Positions 8,035 through 15,691 of a stretch of DNA of 34,631 nucleotides are shown piece after piece (the stretch's first letter is position 1; every line of letters starts with the position of its first letter). The translations under genes and the position numbers were made by a program. The notes under the pieces were generated by a model, which was not told where the DNA came from, did no database searches, and saw only the letters and a list, made by a program, of their open reading frames with translations. Origin of the DNA: Syntrophaceae bacterium UBA2192 (GTDB lineage: Bacteria; Desulfobacterota; Syntrophia; Syntrophales; UBA2192); NCBI GenBank assembly GCA_002327315.1, contig DCVI01000135.1, forward strand, positions 1 through 34,631, in the 5' to 3' direction.

Positions 8035-9357
8035 CTAGGGTTTTTTTTCTTCGCCCGTCGTGCCGGCGACAAACTCCATCAGGGGATAACCCGTCACTCG
8101 CTGCAGGCGGAGGATGAAGAACTGGTAGTTGTATGTGGCATCGGCCATGAGCTTCTGGGCCGAGATCAGAAGGTTGTTGGCGTCGATGACATCGAGACTG
8201 CTGGCCAGCCCGAACTCAAACTGTTTGGCCACCGCGCGGATATTGTCCTCTGCATAGACCAGCTGGTCCTGGGCGGATTTGTAGATGCCCTTCTGGGCGA
8301 TCAGGTCCAGGTAGGTGTTCTCCACCTCCAGGTTCACGGACTTCACAAAGTCCCGGTACTGGAACTCGGCCTGGCGGTACTTCGCTTGCGATTCCTGCAC
8401 TTCGGCCCGCCGCAGTCCGCCTTCGAACAAGGGGAAGTTAAGCGTCACGGCGCCATATGAGCTCTCCTTGTTGAACGATGAGGTCTCGGGGCTCTGGTCC
8501 GTCCCGGTGTACACGCCAGCAACGGAAAGCGACGGCCAGTAGGCGCCTCGACTGACATCGACCTGCTTTTCAGAGATCTGGACCTGTGTTTCGATGCTCT
8601 TCACATCGGGACGGTTCTTGAGGGCAGTTTCCTTCAGGGCGTCCAGGGGGAGCGTCTCACGCTCCGAAACGGGAATTTCCCGGATCTGGAAATTCCGTTC
8701 GATTCCGACGAGTCGTGCCAGGTTCACCCGCGAGCTTTCATAGAAGTTTCTTGCCTTGATCTGATCCGAGAGGGCTCCGGAGAGTTCGCCTTCCGCCCGC
8801 AGGACCGTGGTCTTCGTGACCTCGCCCGCCTTCAGCCGGGTCTTTGCGGCCTCCCGGTATTTCGTCAGTCGCTCCACGTTCGAGTCGGCGATCTCGAGGC
8901 CTTTTCGGGCCTTGAGAAAGTCGAAATAGGCCAGGGATAAGATCAGGAGAAAATCCTCCTGAAAGCTGCGGAAATCATATCGGTTTTTTTCCACATTATC
9001 CTTGGACTGGGAATAAGACATGAATTCCCGCCCGCTCAGCGACAGGGTCTCGTCGACGCGAACCCCCCAGTTCCCCTGTGTGTGGGGCTGGATGACCGCT
9101 CCGGTGGCAGTGGTCTTTTCCCCCGAGAATTGCGTACCTGCCCAGAATGTCGTTGCTTTCGGCAGAAGCGCCGACAGGGCCTTGTACTTCCCGGAGTCTG
9201 CGATCGAGACGTTTTCGCCGGAGATCTTCACTTTCTCGGATTGCCGCATCCCGATCATGTAGAGCTCCTCCAGGGTGTATTCCCCGGCCTGAGCGGGTCC
9301 GATTCCGAGAACGATCAGCAATCCAAGGGGGAACACCCACTTCATGCAGATTTTCAT
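8035..9357 (-). CDS. TolC-family outer-membrane efflux channel
   Basis: The 440-residue precursor begins with a signal peptide ending in PAQA, giving an exported mature protein. The rest shows the two-repeat OEP pattern of TolC: long amphipathic helices (for example SYSQSKDNVEKNRYDF and the repeat around 330-400) with short beta segments forming the barrel, and conserved LDVIDANN near the end of the second repeat. The start at 9357 is set by AGGAGG five bases upstream and overlaps the TetR stop codon by four bases; a longer in-frame version reads through the regulator gene in another frame and lacks a signal peptide. It forms the exit duct of the pump encoded downstream. Confidence 0.92.
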   Translation of the reverse strand: MKICMKWVFPLGLLIVLGIGPAQAGEYTLEELYMIGMRQSEKVKISGENVSIADSGKYKALSALLPKATTFWAGTQFSGEKTTATGAVIQPHTQGNWGVRVDETLSLSGREFMSYSQSKDNVEKNRYDFRSFQEDFLLILSLAYFDFLKARKGLEIADSNVERLTKYREAAKTRLKAGEVTKTTVLRAEGELSGALSDQIKARNFYESSRVNLARLVGIERNFQIREIPVSERETLPLDALKETALKNRPDVKSIETQVQISEKQVDVSRGAYWPSLSVAGVYTGTDQSPETSSFNKESSYGAVTLNFPLFEGGLRRAEVQESQAKYRQAEFQYRDFVKSVNLEVENTYLDLIAQKGIYKSAQDQLVYAEDNIRAVAKQFEFGLASSLDVIDANNLLISAQKLMADATYNYQFFILRLQRVTGYPLMEFVAGTTGEEKKP

Positions 9358-10040
9358 CCTGCCTCCTGAGTCGTGTTTTTCCGGTCGCGAACGGATGTTT
9401 CCGCCTGCCCGACTTCCTGTCCCGCGGCACCGCCGCGGAGAAACACATCCAGGACGTCGTCCACCGTTCCCAGCAGGGATGCCCCGGAGGGGTTCGTGAT
9501 CCAGGCGAACTTGGAGTACGCGATGATCCCCATGAGGGCATTGGCCAGGGACTTTGTGTCGAGATCCCTGAGGACCTCTTGCCGGATTCCATCGCGCAGG
9601 AGATCTTCGATCCATTCGACATGCTTGCGGTGCTCGTCAAGCATGTTGTCCCGCAGCTTCTTCAGGCCCTCCGATCTCAGGCCGCTTTCATGACCGACCA
9701 GCAGACGGTAGAAGTCAATATGGTGCTCCACGTAAGCGAAGTGGGAAATTACCAGGGCACGAATCATGCCATCGATGGACGGCTCCCGACTTACGGCTCC
9801 CATGATTTCGTCGTACATCATCCGGACTTTCTCCATCACCATGACGGAGTAGAGATCCTCTTTCCCGCGGAAGAAATGATAAAGACTTCCCGTCGAAAAG
9901 CCGGAGGCTTTCGCAATCTGCGCCATCGTTGTCTTATGGAAACCCTTCGCGGCGAAGATTTTCACCGCCTGATCGAGGATTTCGGCGCGGCGAAACTGGA
10001 ACTCCTTGACCTTCCTCTGCAATTTCCCGGTCGTGTTCAT
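9354..10040 (-). CDS. TetR/AcrR-family transcriptional regulator
   Basis: The 228-residue protein has an N-terminal TetR helix-turn-helix at about 15-62: A-x-x-I-F-A-x-K-G-F-H-K-T-T-M-x-x-I-A then G-F-S-T-G-S-L-Y-H-F-F. The helical C-terminal two thirds would bind the ligand and dimerise. The ATG at 10040 is chosen because AGGAAG sits before it and an operator-like palindrome (10049-10062) lies directly upstream; the ATG at 10142 has neither. It is first gene of the efflux operon and most likely represses its own transcript, with derepression by a pump substrate. Its stop overlaps the start of the TolC-type gene. Confidence 0.9.
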   Translation of the reverse strand: MNTTGKLQRKVKEFQFRRAEILDQAVKIFAAKGFHKTTMAQIAKASGFSTGSLYHFFRGKEDLYSVMVMEKVRMMYDEIMGAVSREPSIDGMIRALVISHFAYVEHHIDFYRLLVGHESGLRSEGLKKLRDNMLDEHRKHVEWIEDLLRDGIRQEVLRDLDTKSLANALMGIIAYSKFAWITNPSGASLLGTVDDVLDVFLRGGAAGQEVGQAETSVRDRKNTTQEAG

Positions 10041-10048
10041 GAGCTTCC

Positions 10049-10062
10049 TGAACGAACGTTCA
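10049..10062. promoter_or_regulatory. Operator-like palindrome upstream of tetR-type gene
   Basis: TGAACGAACGTTCA has perfect 5-bp arms (TGAAC/GTTCA) around four bases, the size and style of TetR-family sites. It abuts the ribosome-binding site of the regulator gene. A second inverted pair, CGAACG (10053-10058) with CGTTCG (10077-10082), overlaps it and reaches the predicted transcription start, so two dimers could bind. Autoregulation is inferred. Confidence 0.5.
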
Positions 10063-10082
10063 TTATTACGAATTGGCGTTCG

Positions 10083-10111
10083 ATGATGCGGGAGGCAAGG
10101 TTGATTGTCAA
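10083..10111 (-). promoter_or_regulatory. Candidate promoter of the efflux operon
   Basis: On the minus strand a perfect TTGACA (10106-10111) is followed after 17 bp by CATCAT (10083-10088). The -10 is poor, so basal activity may be modest. The start point near 10076 would place the CGAACG/CGTTCG inverted repeat at or just downstream of it, suitable for repression. Confidence 0.4.
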
Positions 10112-10170
10112 GGTATTTTTCGAGAAAGGCAGGGATATTCATTCGAGGCCGAACTGTCCGGAAACGCTTC

Positions 10171-11265
10171 TCATATCGTCACGACAAAACCGATCTGATC
10201 CTTCAGCATGGGCAGCATGAGGTTCAGCGCGCGGTGCCCCGCTTCTATGACCTCGTCGGCCCGGTTGAACTCGAGCGGCCCCACGTGGGAGACATGGGGC
10301 AGGATCAGGACATCGGGCGGGTCGCCCGCAAGGCGCTGGCGGGCGATGCGATCACCCATCAGGTTGATGGAGGCAGTGATCACCTCGAAGAGCGATGGCT
10401 CCCGGAAAGAACCATCCTCGGTGATCTGACCCAGGGCCAGGGACTTTCCCTGTTTCATCGTGGCGTTGATATAGTCGGAGAGATAATCGATGAGGTGATC
10501 CTTCAGGCCCTTGCTCTCCGATTCGGTACTCTTCGCGCCGGATAGCCCTTTTGTGACCGATTTACCGCGATGAATCCTCTCCGTGATATAGAGTGTGAGT
10601 CCTGCAAAAAAGAGATCGCGGAGGCGAAGCCCCTGCTCCTGCTCCTCCGGTTCTGCTTTCGGGGGCCCGCCGAGAATGGGTTCCCGGGTGATCTCGTATT
10701 GGATCTTGATATCCGTGTTGGGGTTTACGGCAATGACGGTGTTGGCGCCCATAGAGCGGCAGAGCGACACGGGAACGGGATTGATGAGCCCCCCGTCGAC
10801 GAGGAGCCTTCCATCCCGGAAGCATGGAGTAAACATTCCCGGCATGGAGATGCTTGCCCGGATGGCCTCGATGAGTGATCCTTTGCGGATCCAGACCTCC
10901 TGACCCGATGTCAGATCCGTTGCCACGGCTGCGAAGGGTATGGGAAGATCCTCGATGTTCGGGTCCCCGAGCCTTTCCCGCAGGTAATCGGCAACCTTCT
11001 CGCTGTTGATGAGACCGGACCGGGGTACGGGGACTTCCATGAACCCGAGCACATCCGACCAGGCAAGATGGCGGATGAGCTTTTCCGCATCGTCGAGCTT
11101 TCCCGCCGCATAGGCTCCCCCCACGAGGGCGCCGATCGAGGAGCCGCAGACGATATCGATGGCGACATCCGCTTCCTGCAGTCCCCGGATGACCCCGATG
11201 TGGGACCAGCCGCGTGCAGAGCCGCTGCCGAGGGCAAGACCGATCTTTCTCAGTGTATCCGGCAT
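10171..11265 (-). CDS. Patatin-like phospholipase (RssA/NTE type)
   Basis: This 364-residue cytosolic or membrane-associated serine hydrolase probably deacylates phospholipids. It has the patatin catalytic dyad: an oxyanion glycine-rich stretch G-S-G-S-A-R-G-W at 13-20, nucleophile Ser43 in GSSIG, and Asp157 in VDGGLINPVP. Conserved S-I-S-M-P-G-M-F-T-P at 138-147 is typical of the RssA/YlbK group. The C-terminal 150 residues are helical and less conserved. The ATG at 11265 follows AGGAGG seven bases upstream; an in-frame start at 11301 has none. No secretion signal is present, unlike the ExoU or PlpD toxins. It lies 130 bp upstream of the efflux operon and need not be linked to it. Confidence 0.88.
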   Translation of the reverse strand: MPDTLRKIGLALGSGSARGWSHIGVIRGLQEADVAIDIVCGSSIGALVGGAYAAGKLDDAEKLIRHLAWSDVLGFMEVPVPRSGLINSEKVADYLRERLGDPNIEDLPIPFAAVATDLTSGQEVWIRKGSLIEAIRASISMPGMFTPCFRDGRLLVDGGLINPVPVSLCRSMGANTVIAVNPNTDIKIQYEITREPILGGPPKAEPEEQEQGLRLRDLFFAGLTLYITERIHRGKSVTKGLSGAKSTESESKGLKDHLIDYLSDYINATMKQGKSLALGQITEDGSFREPSLFEVITASINLMGDRIARQRLAGDPPDVLILPHVSHVGPLEFNRADEVIEAGHRALNLMLPMLKDQIGFVVTI

Positions 11266-11365
11266 GGTTGGTCCTCCTGCGCTCGAGGGGCATCCCTTCA
11301 CATGGGAAGGCAGACGATGAGAGTTCCAGACACGACTTCAGCCACCCTGGATTACCCGATGCCCC

Positions 11366-11394
11366 TTTTTAGCGAAAGTTCAAGATAAATTCAA
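11366..11394 (-). promoter_or_regulatory. Possible promoter for the patatin gene
   Basis: On the minus strand TTGAAT (11389-11394) and TAAAAA (11366-11371) are spaced 17 bp apart, in the 211-bp divergent region before the patatin gene. Both hexamers are imperfect, so this is weak support only. Confidence 0.3.
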
Positions 11395-11439
11395 GGAGTA
11401 TAACGATGCGACGATCGCCACCGATCTAAATGCCGGTCT

Positions 11440-11468
11440 TTGACAGAAGCATCAAAGCCCGATATGAT
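11440..11468 (+). promoter_or_regulatory. Near-consensus sigma70 promoter of the TM0106-type nuclease gene
   Basis: A perfect TTGACA (11440-11445), a 17-bp spacer and TATGAT (11463-11468) make a strong promoter. Transcription should start about 11475-11477, which is the start codon itself, so the mRNA would have little or no leader. Confidence 0.75.
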
Positions 11469-11476
11469 CCACGATC

Positions 11477-12976
11477 ATGTCCATTGTAGAAGAAATTTTC
11501 CGTTCCTGCACGGCGGGCACCCTGAGCGGGGAGCTTACGGCCAAAAACGTGGCGCTCTACTATAGCTCTCCCTATTCGATCTGGTGTGAGAAATTTGCAG
11601 ACCGCGAGCACCGGGAACCCCTGGGACCCTACCGGGAGCTTCTCCTCGAGCGCGGGATCGAGCACGAAAAAAGGGTGCTGCAGACCCGTTATCCCGGCTT
11701 CGCACCGATTCCCTATCGTGAACCCCGGGAAGGCTTCCTTCATCTCCTCGAACAGATGGCCATTGGAGCCGAGGTGATTTGCGGCCTGCCGATGTTTGAT
11801 CTGCCCTCAAACCTTCAGGGCAGGATCGATATCCTCGAGAAACGCACGGATCGGGGCTCGCTCTTCGGCGACTACCACTACGCCGTCAAGGAGATCAAAC
11901 TGGCCGGCCACATCGAGGAGACTCACATCCTCCAGGCCGCCTTCTACACGTATCTGCTCTCCCGCATCCAGGGATACCTGCCGGAGAGGTTCAGCCTCAT
12001 CAACCGGGACCTCGTCGAAAGCGAGTGTCGGTACGGAGATTACGAAAAAAAGCTGCACGATGCCATATCGGGCACACAGCGCATCATCGAAGGGGTGGAG
12101 AGGCCTACGCCCACTTACAATGCGGGCGAGTGGCCCTGGATGAGATACACGAACCACATGGCCCTGCGCCTTCGTGACGTCTCCCTCGTCCCTCTCGTCG
12201 GGCCGCGAATGAAGGAGAATCTTGCCGCTCGGGGACTTCGCAAGATATGGGACCTGGCAGCGGCGTCCTCCGAATCTCTCCAGGAAATCCCGGGCGTGGG
12301 TCGGTCGACGGCCGAGAGGCTCATCGTCAATGCCCGGGCGATCCGGGAAGGGGCCTGCATCGAACTCGCCCCTTCGGCCTTGCGCTTGCCGGGCGGGGCC
12401 CGGTCGCTTTTCCTGGATCTGGAGGGCACGGACCCATCGGGCGAGCAGGAAGGTCTGGAGCAGGTGGACTACCTGATCGGTCTTCTCATCGAGGATGCCG
12501 AGGGGATTCGATACCGGCCGTTCATGGCCTGGCGGATCGACGAGGAAGCGCGGATGTTCCGGGAGTTCGTCGATTTCGTCACGGCGTTTGACGACGCGGT
12601 GATCTACCACTGGCACAACTACGAGCGATGGCATCTCAAAAAGCTGGCCCATCGACACGGTTTTGCGGATCGACTGGAAAAATGGATCTTTCCACGCATG
12701 GTCGATCTGCACCGCGTTGCAACCCGTGCCTTCGCCTTCCCGACGCCCACCAACGGCCTCAAGGACATCGCGAAGCACCTTGGATTCCGCTGGCGCCATG
12801 AGGACGTAAACGCCCTCGATGCGATCGCCTGGTACCTGCGCGCCCAGAAGGAGCCCGGAGCCTGGCGGGAAAAGCTCGAGGCCGTCATCGATTACAACGA
12901 GGACGATTGCATGGCCACGAAGTTCATCAAGGACTGGCTCGTTTCGCAGGCAGGCGGCGCCTCATCGGGGCCGTGA
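11477..12976 (+). CDS. TM0106-family RecB-like nuclease with HhH and RNase H-like domains
   Basis: The 499-residue protein combines three parts. Residues 20-165 form a RecB-like PD-(D/E)XK nuclease (CEKF at 37-40, E-H-E around 62-64, Asp118 in GRIDIL, Glu139-x-Lys141, then the H-x-x-Q-A-A-F-Y motif helix). Residues about 235-290 contain a helix-hairpin-helix (L-Q-E-I-P-G-V-G-R-S-T-A-E-R-L-I). Residues 310-495 form a DEDD-type RNase H-like exonuclease (F-L-D-L-E-G-T, the Y-H-W-H-N-Y-E block, and Y-N-E-D-D-C at the end). The architecture matches the TM0106 family, whose biological role is not established but which probably acts in DNA repair. No ribosome-binding site precedes the ATG, in keeping with a leaderless transcript. 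Confidence 0.85.
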   Translation: MSIVEEIFRSCTAGTLSGELTAKNVALYYSSPYSIWCEKFADREHREPLGPYRELLLERGIEHEKRVLQTRYPGFAPIPYREPREGFLHLLEQMAIGAEVICGLPMFDLPSNLQGRIDILEKRTDRGSLFGDYHYAVKEIKLAGHIEETHILQAAFYTYLLSRIQGYLPERFSLINRDLVESECRYGDYEKKLHDAISGTQRIIEGVERPTPTYNAGEWPWMRYTNHMALRLRDVSLVPLVGPRMKENLAARGLRKIWDLAAASSESLQEIPGVGRSTAERLIVNARAIREGACIELAPSALRLPGGARSLFLDLEGTDPSGEQEGLEQVDYLIGLLIEDAEGIRYRPFMAWRIDEEARMFREFVDFVTAFDDAVIYHWHNYERWHLKKLAHRHGFADRLEKWIFPRMVDLHRVATRAFAFPTPTNGLKDIAKHLGFRWRHEDVNALDAIAWYLRAQKEPGAWREKLEAVIDYNEDDCMATKFIKDWLVSQAGGASSGP

Positions 12977-13119
12977 GAGTAAATCGCTTTGCGGTGGCGC
13001 CTGGGATGTGGTAGGGTAGACCCGCTTCGAAGGGCATCTTTTTCGGGTTGGCGGTATCGCGAAACGTTGCGCCATCCTTGTTCCGGGATGGCCGGATTCG
13101 TCACCGGGGTAACTACCGA

Positions 13120-13875
13120 GTGGAAAGATCGTTTGCACGGGTTCTTTTTGTCCCGCTGGCCGTTGCCATCGGGATTTTTCTCATTGTCAACTTCAACGTC
13201 CACACGTTCTTCATGGACCGGGAGCGCCTGTCGGAGCTCCTGATATCCTACGGTGCCACTTCCGTATTGCTCTTCATCGCCCTCCAGATCGCCCAGGTGG
13301 TCGTCTCGCCTCTGCCCGGCGACGTGACGGGACTCCTCGGGGGCTATCTCTATGGCCCGGTCCTGGGGATCATCTATTCCACGATCGGGCTCACCATCGG
13401 CTCCTGGATTGCTTTTGTTCTTGCCCGCTTCCTGGGGTTCCCCTTCGTCGAGAGGATTATCCGACCGTCGACAATCCGGAAATACGATTACTTCCTGGAG
13501 CACAAGGGGCTGGCGATCTCCTTTATTTTCTTTCTGATCCCGGGGTTTCCCAAGGACACGCTCTGCTATATCCTGGGTCTGTCGCACATGCGGACGCGGA
13601 ACTTCCTCGTCGTCTCCACGACAGGCCGACTGCTCGGCACAACCCTCCTGTCGCTCCAGGGAAGCTCGCTGCGCAACGATCAGGATGTGTTTTTTTTCAT
13701 CCTGCTCGGCGTGACGGTTCTGATCATCCTGGGGGGGTATTTCCACGTGGGATGGTGGTTGAGATCGTTTCTCAAGAAGAGGAAGGGATCACGCCCTGCC
13801 CTTTCCCCTCTGCAGCCGCAGCCCGGAAGGGTGACGCAGCCTCCGGAGGGCGGCTCCGACGACAAGCAGGGTTGA
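13120..13875 (+). CDS. TVP38/TMEM64 (DedA-like) membrane protein
   Basis: This inner-membrane protein of about 251 residues belongs to the SNARE-associated/VTT group, of which several members are lipid scramblases or flippases. Hydrophobic segments lie near 8-27, 43-62, 70-95, about 140-160 and 190-215. The conserved core reads P-G-D-V-T-G-L-L-G-G-Y-L-Y-G-P-x-x-G, followed by I-G-S-W-I-A-F-V-L-A-R-F-x-G, and later F-F-L-I-P-G-F-P-K-D-x-L-C-Y-I-L-G. All are typical. The start is uncertain: GTG at 13120 (chosen, puts a short basic N-terminus before TM1) or TTG at 13048. Its last 87 bp overlap the tail of the convergent gene at 13789. Substrate unknown. Confidence 0.82.
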   Translation: MERSFARVLFVPLAVAIGIFLIVNFNVHTFFMDRERLSELLISYGATSVLLFIALQIAQVVVSPLPGDVTGLLGGYLYGPVLGIIYSTIGLTIGSWIAFVLARFLGFPFVERIIRPSTIRKYDYFLEHKGLAISFIFFLIPGFPKDTLCYILGLSHMRTRNFLVVSTTGRLLGTTLLSLQGSSLRNDQDVFFFILLGVTVLIILGGYFHVGWWLRSFLKKRKGSRPALSPLQPQPGRVTQPPEGGSDDKQG

Positions 13876-14211
13876 CACCCCTTTTGCCGTCTTGAGGACC
13901 GGTTCGATCACGCTCGCCTCGAGGGACTGTGCCGTCGAGTGGACGCCGGTTGCGACTCTCTCGAAGCCCTTTGCCGTCTCGGCGGTCCTGTCCGAAAGGA
14001 CCTGAATGGAAGACTTCAGGGCCTGGGCGTTGCGGTTGATCTCGTCGAGATTTTGATGAATGGCGGGCAGGTGCCGCTCCAGGGTCGCGGCCAGTTCCGT
14101 GACGTTACGGCTCGTTCTTCGCATCTCGACCAACGTCACGGCTGCCACAGCGGCAAGCGCAATCAGGGCCGCTGCGGCCAGAGCAATGCTGATCTCCCAC
14201 GGTATAGGCAA
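13789..14211 (-). CDS. DUF948-like membrane-anchored coiled-coil protein, copy B
   Basis: The 140-residue product has one N-terminal membrane segment (about 8-29, Ala/Leu-rich) and then a helical cytoplasmic region with L-P-A-I-H-x-N-L-D-E-I-N-x-N-A, the kind of methyl-accepting-like coiled coil seen in DUF948 proteins. It is a diverged paralogue of the gene at 14627 and follows a YtxH gene in the same order. The start is a TTG preceded by a run of seven G; no ATG is available before the membrane segment. Its last 29 codons are antisense to the end of the TVP38 gene and are basic and atypical, perhaps a recent extension. Function unknown; an envelope-stress role is sometimes inferred for YtxH/DUF948 pairs. 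Confidence 0.68.
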   Translation of the reverse strand: MPIPWEISIALAAAALIALAAVAAVTLVEMRRTSRNVTELAATLERHLPAIHQNLDEINRNAQALKSSIQVLSDRTAETAKGFERVATGVHSTAQSLEASVIEPVLKTAKGVSTLLVVGAALRRLRHPSGLRLQRGKGRA

Positions 14212-14253
14212 AGCCCCCCCTGGAGACCTCCGATCGCCTGGATGGACCGGGGT

Positions 14254-14538
14254 CTAGGATTTGAGTTTGGCGGCCAGATCGTCGGCCTTCCTGCGTGCCG
14301 TCTCTTCGATTTCCTGGAGCCGATGGACCAGGTTGTCCTGGGTGCGCCTCGCCTTGTCGTAAAGGGCATCGTACTCATCCTGGACCTTGTCGGCAAATTC
14401 CTTGGCCTTCCCGGCAAGCTCCTCCCGGGTCTCCGCACCGCTTTTCGGCGCAATCAGGAGACCGACCACGATGCCGACGAGCCCCCCGATCACTGCGCCT
14501 GTGAGGATCCCTTTTGCAAAATCGTCTCTTTCGCTCAT
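14254..14538 (-). CDS. YtxH-domain protein, copy B
   Basis: This 94-residue protein begins with a short charged stretch, then a glycine-rich hydrophobic segment at about 8-29 that ends in L-I-A-P-K-S-G-A-E-T-R, the signature of the YtxH family (PF12732). The remainder is a charged amphipathic helix. It matches copy A at 15113 in length (94 residues) and in most of the first 45 positions. GGAGG lies a few bases before the ATG at 14538; an in-frame ATG at 14556 lies upstream of that site and is rejected. Members are stress- or envelope-associated in other bacteria, but no biochemical role is known. Confidence 0.82.
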   Translation of the reverse strand: MSERDDFAKGILTGAVIGGLVGIVVGLLIAPKSGAETREELAGKAKEFADKVQDEYDALYDKARRTQDNLVHRLQEIEETARRKADDLAAKLKS

Positions 14539-14626
14539 TTCGTCCTCCGGGATCATGATAGTGTATTTTTGGGGAATGGGGACCGCGCGGCGCCGACCCG
14601 GGGGCTTGTTCCCCGGATCATGCCCG

Positions 14627-15097
14627 TCATGGCCTGAACGCTTCCAGGGCCGTCCGGACTCGTTTCACCAGACCGGCAAAGGTTGTCAGGACATGGGACA
14701 TCCGATCTCGGGTCCCATCCTTGAAGCGGTCGTCGATGTGCGAGAGCCCCCCGCGGAATCGCTCGACACCGAGGGAGAGATCTTCCACACGGCTTCTCAC
14801 CATTTCGACGGACTTGCCGACGGTCAATGTGAGACGGTCCACATTTTCCAGAATGGAGGGCAGCGAGCGGTTGATGGTCTCTTCCATCGTTGCCCGCACC
14901 GCATGGACGCTCTGCCGGACGTTTTCCGTGATGTAATCGACGTTTTTCAGGATCTGGGGCAGATTCTGATTCAGCGTCGTGATCGTCACGTCGAGATTCC
15001 GGACCGTGCGTCTCAATTGCAGGAGAACGGGAATCGCGAACCCCACGAGGACCGCTACGGCAAGGCAAAGGATGAACAGGCTTGTTTCCCAGTTCAT
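14627..15097 (-). CDS. DUF948-like membrane-anchored coiled-coil protein, copy A
   Basis: The 156-residue protein has an N-terminal membrane segment (about 6-27) followed by a long helical region: R-T-V-R-N-L-D-V-T-I-T-T-L-N-Q-N-L-P, then repeated stretches of the form S-L-P-S-I-L-E-N-V-D-R-L. This fits DUF948 (YoxC-like) proteins. It begins 15 bp after YtxH copy A. The ATG at 15097 has GGAG ten bases upstream; a GTG at 15106 is too close to that site. Its paralogue is the gene at 13789. Confidence 0.75.
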   Translation of the reverse strand: MNWETSLFILCLAVAVLVGFAIPVLLQLRRTVRNLDVTITTLNQNLPQILKNVDYITENVRQSVHAVRATMEETINRSLPSILENVDRLTLTVGKSVEMVRSRVEDLSLGVERFRGGLSHIDDRFKDGTRDRMSHVLTTFAGLVKRVRTALEAFRP

Positions 15098-15112
15098 GGG
15101 CTTCACTCTCCT

Positions 15113-15397
15113 TTAGGACTGCGAGGCCGACCCGCCGCCCATTTCCTGTGCCTTCTTCTCCGCCTTGGCTTCCACTTCCTTCAATTTCTTGAGCAGGTTT
15201 TCGTAAGCGCTTTTGCTCTTATCGAGGGCGACATCGTATTCATCCTTGAGCTTTGACGCAACGTCCTTCGCCTTTTCCGAGAGCTCGTCCCGCGTTTCCT
15301 TTCCACTCTTGGGCGCATAGAGCAACCCGATGATTACGCCGACGAGCCCCCCGATGAGAAGCCCCTTGGCCCAATCGCCGCATTTTTGATCGGACAT
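15113..15397 (-). CDS. YtxH-domain protein, copy A
   Basis: The product has 94 residues: a short N-terminus with one Cys, a glycine-rich hydrophobic segment (about 12-28) ending L-Y-A-P-K-S-G-K-E-T-R-D-E-L, and a Lys/Glu-rich helix to the C-terminus. This is a clear YtxH protein. AGGAGGTG sits six bases before the ATG at 15397, an excellent ribosome-binding site; the longer in-frame start at 15478 lies inside the promoter. It is the first gene of a four-gene leftward block, YtxH-DUF948-YtxH-DUF948. Confidence 0.87.
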   Translation of the reverse strand: MSDQKCGDWAKGLLIGGLVGVIIGLLYAPKSGKETRDELSEKAKDVASKLKDEYDVALDKSKSAYENLLKKLKEVEAKAEKKAQEMGGGSASQS

Positions 15398-15449
15398 GAT
15401 GACACCTCCTTTACAGAAATGGTTTTTGCTGGCAATATGCACAAGTAGA

Positions 15450-15478
15450 ATTATAAGGGCATCCCATGGCCGAGTCAA
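15450..15478 (-). promoter_or_regulatory. Strong sigma70 promoter of the YtxH/DUF948 block
   Basis: On the minus strand TTGACT (15473-15478), a 17-bp spacer and a perfect TATAAT (15450-15455) make one of the best promoters in the window, giving a leader of about 45 nt before YtxH copy A. It overlaps the beginning of the small rightward gene at 15466. Confidence 0.75.
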
Positions 15479-15681
15479 CGCAGAAAACGGCGGCGTTGCA
15501 ATTTCACTCAGCCCGCAGCCGGCCCTGCGCGGGTTGCAACACGGACGGATGCCCTGCCGAAAGAGGGAACGCGATGGCCAAGGAACGGGTCACGAGGCGG
15601 CAGAAAGACATCTCGCGCCTGCTTCGGGAGCAGAAAAAAGCGGGAAAACCGACGCCCCACCGCCCCAAAAAGAAGAAATGA
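15466..15681 (+). CDS. Small basic hypothetical protein
   Basis: This short frame would encode 71 residues: an N-terminal part with a C-A-G-C-N-T-D-G-C cluster and a very basic C-terminal half ending K-P-T-P-H-R-P-K-K-K-K. A second in-frame ATG at 15574 has a better ribosome-binding site (GAGGG) and would give a 35-residue, strongly basic protein, similar in feel to nucleic-acid-binding mini-proteins. The longer version overlaps the leftward promoter at 15450-15478. It ends 10 bp before sppA and could be co-transcribed with it. I do not recognise a family and cannot exclude that it is not translated. Confidence 0.4.
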   Translation: MAESTQKTAALQFHSARSRPCAGCNTDGCPAERGNAMAKERVTRRQKDISRLLREQKKAGKPTPHRPKKKK

Positions 15682-15691
15682 GGAAAGGAAG

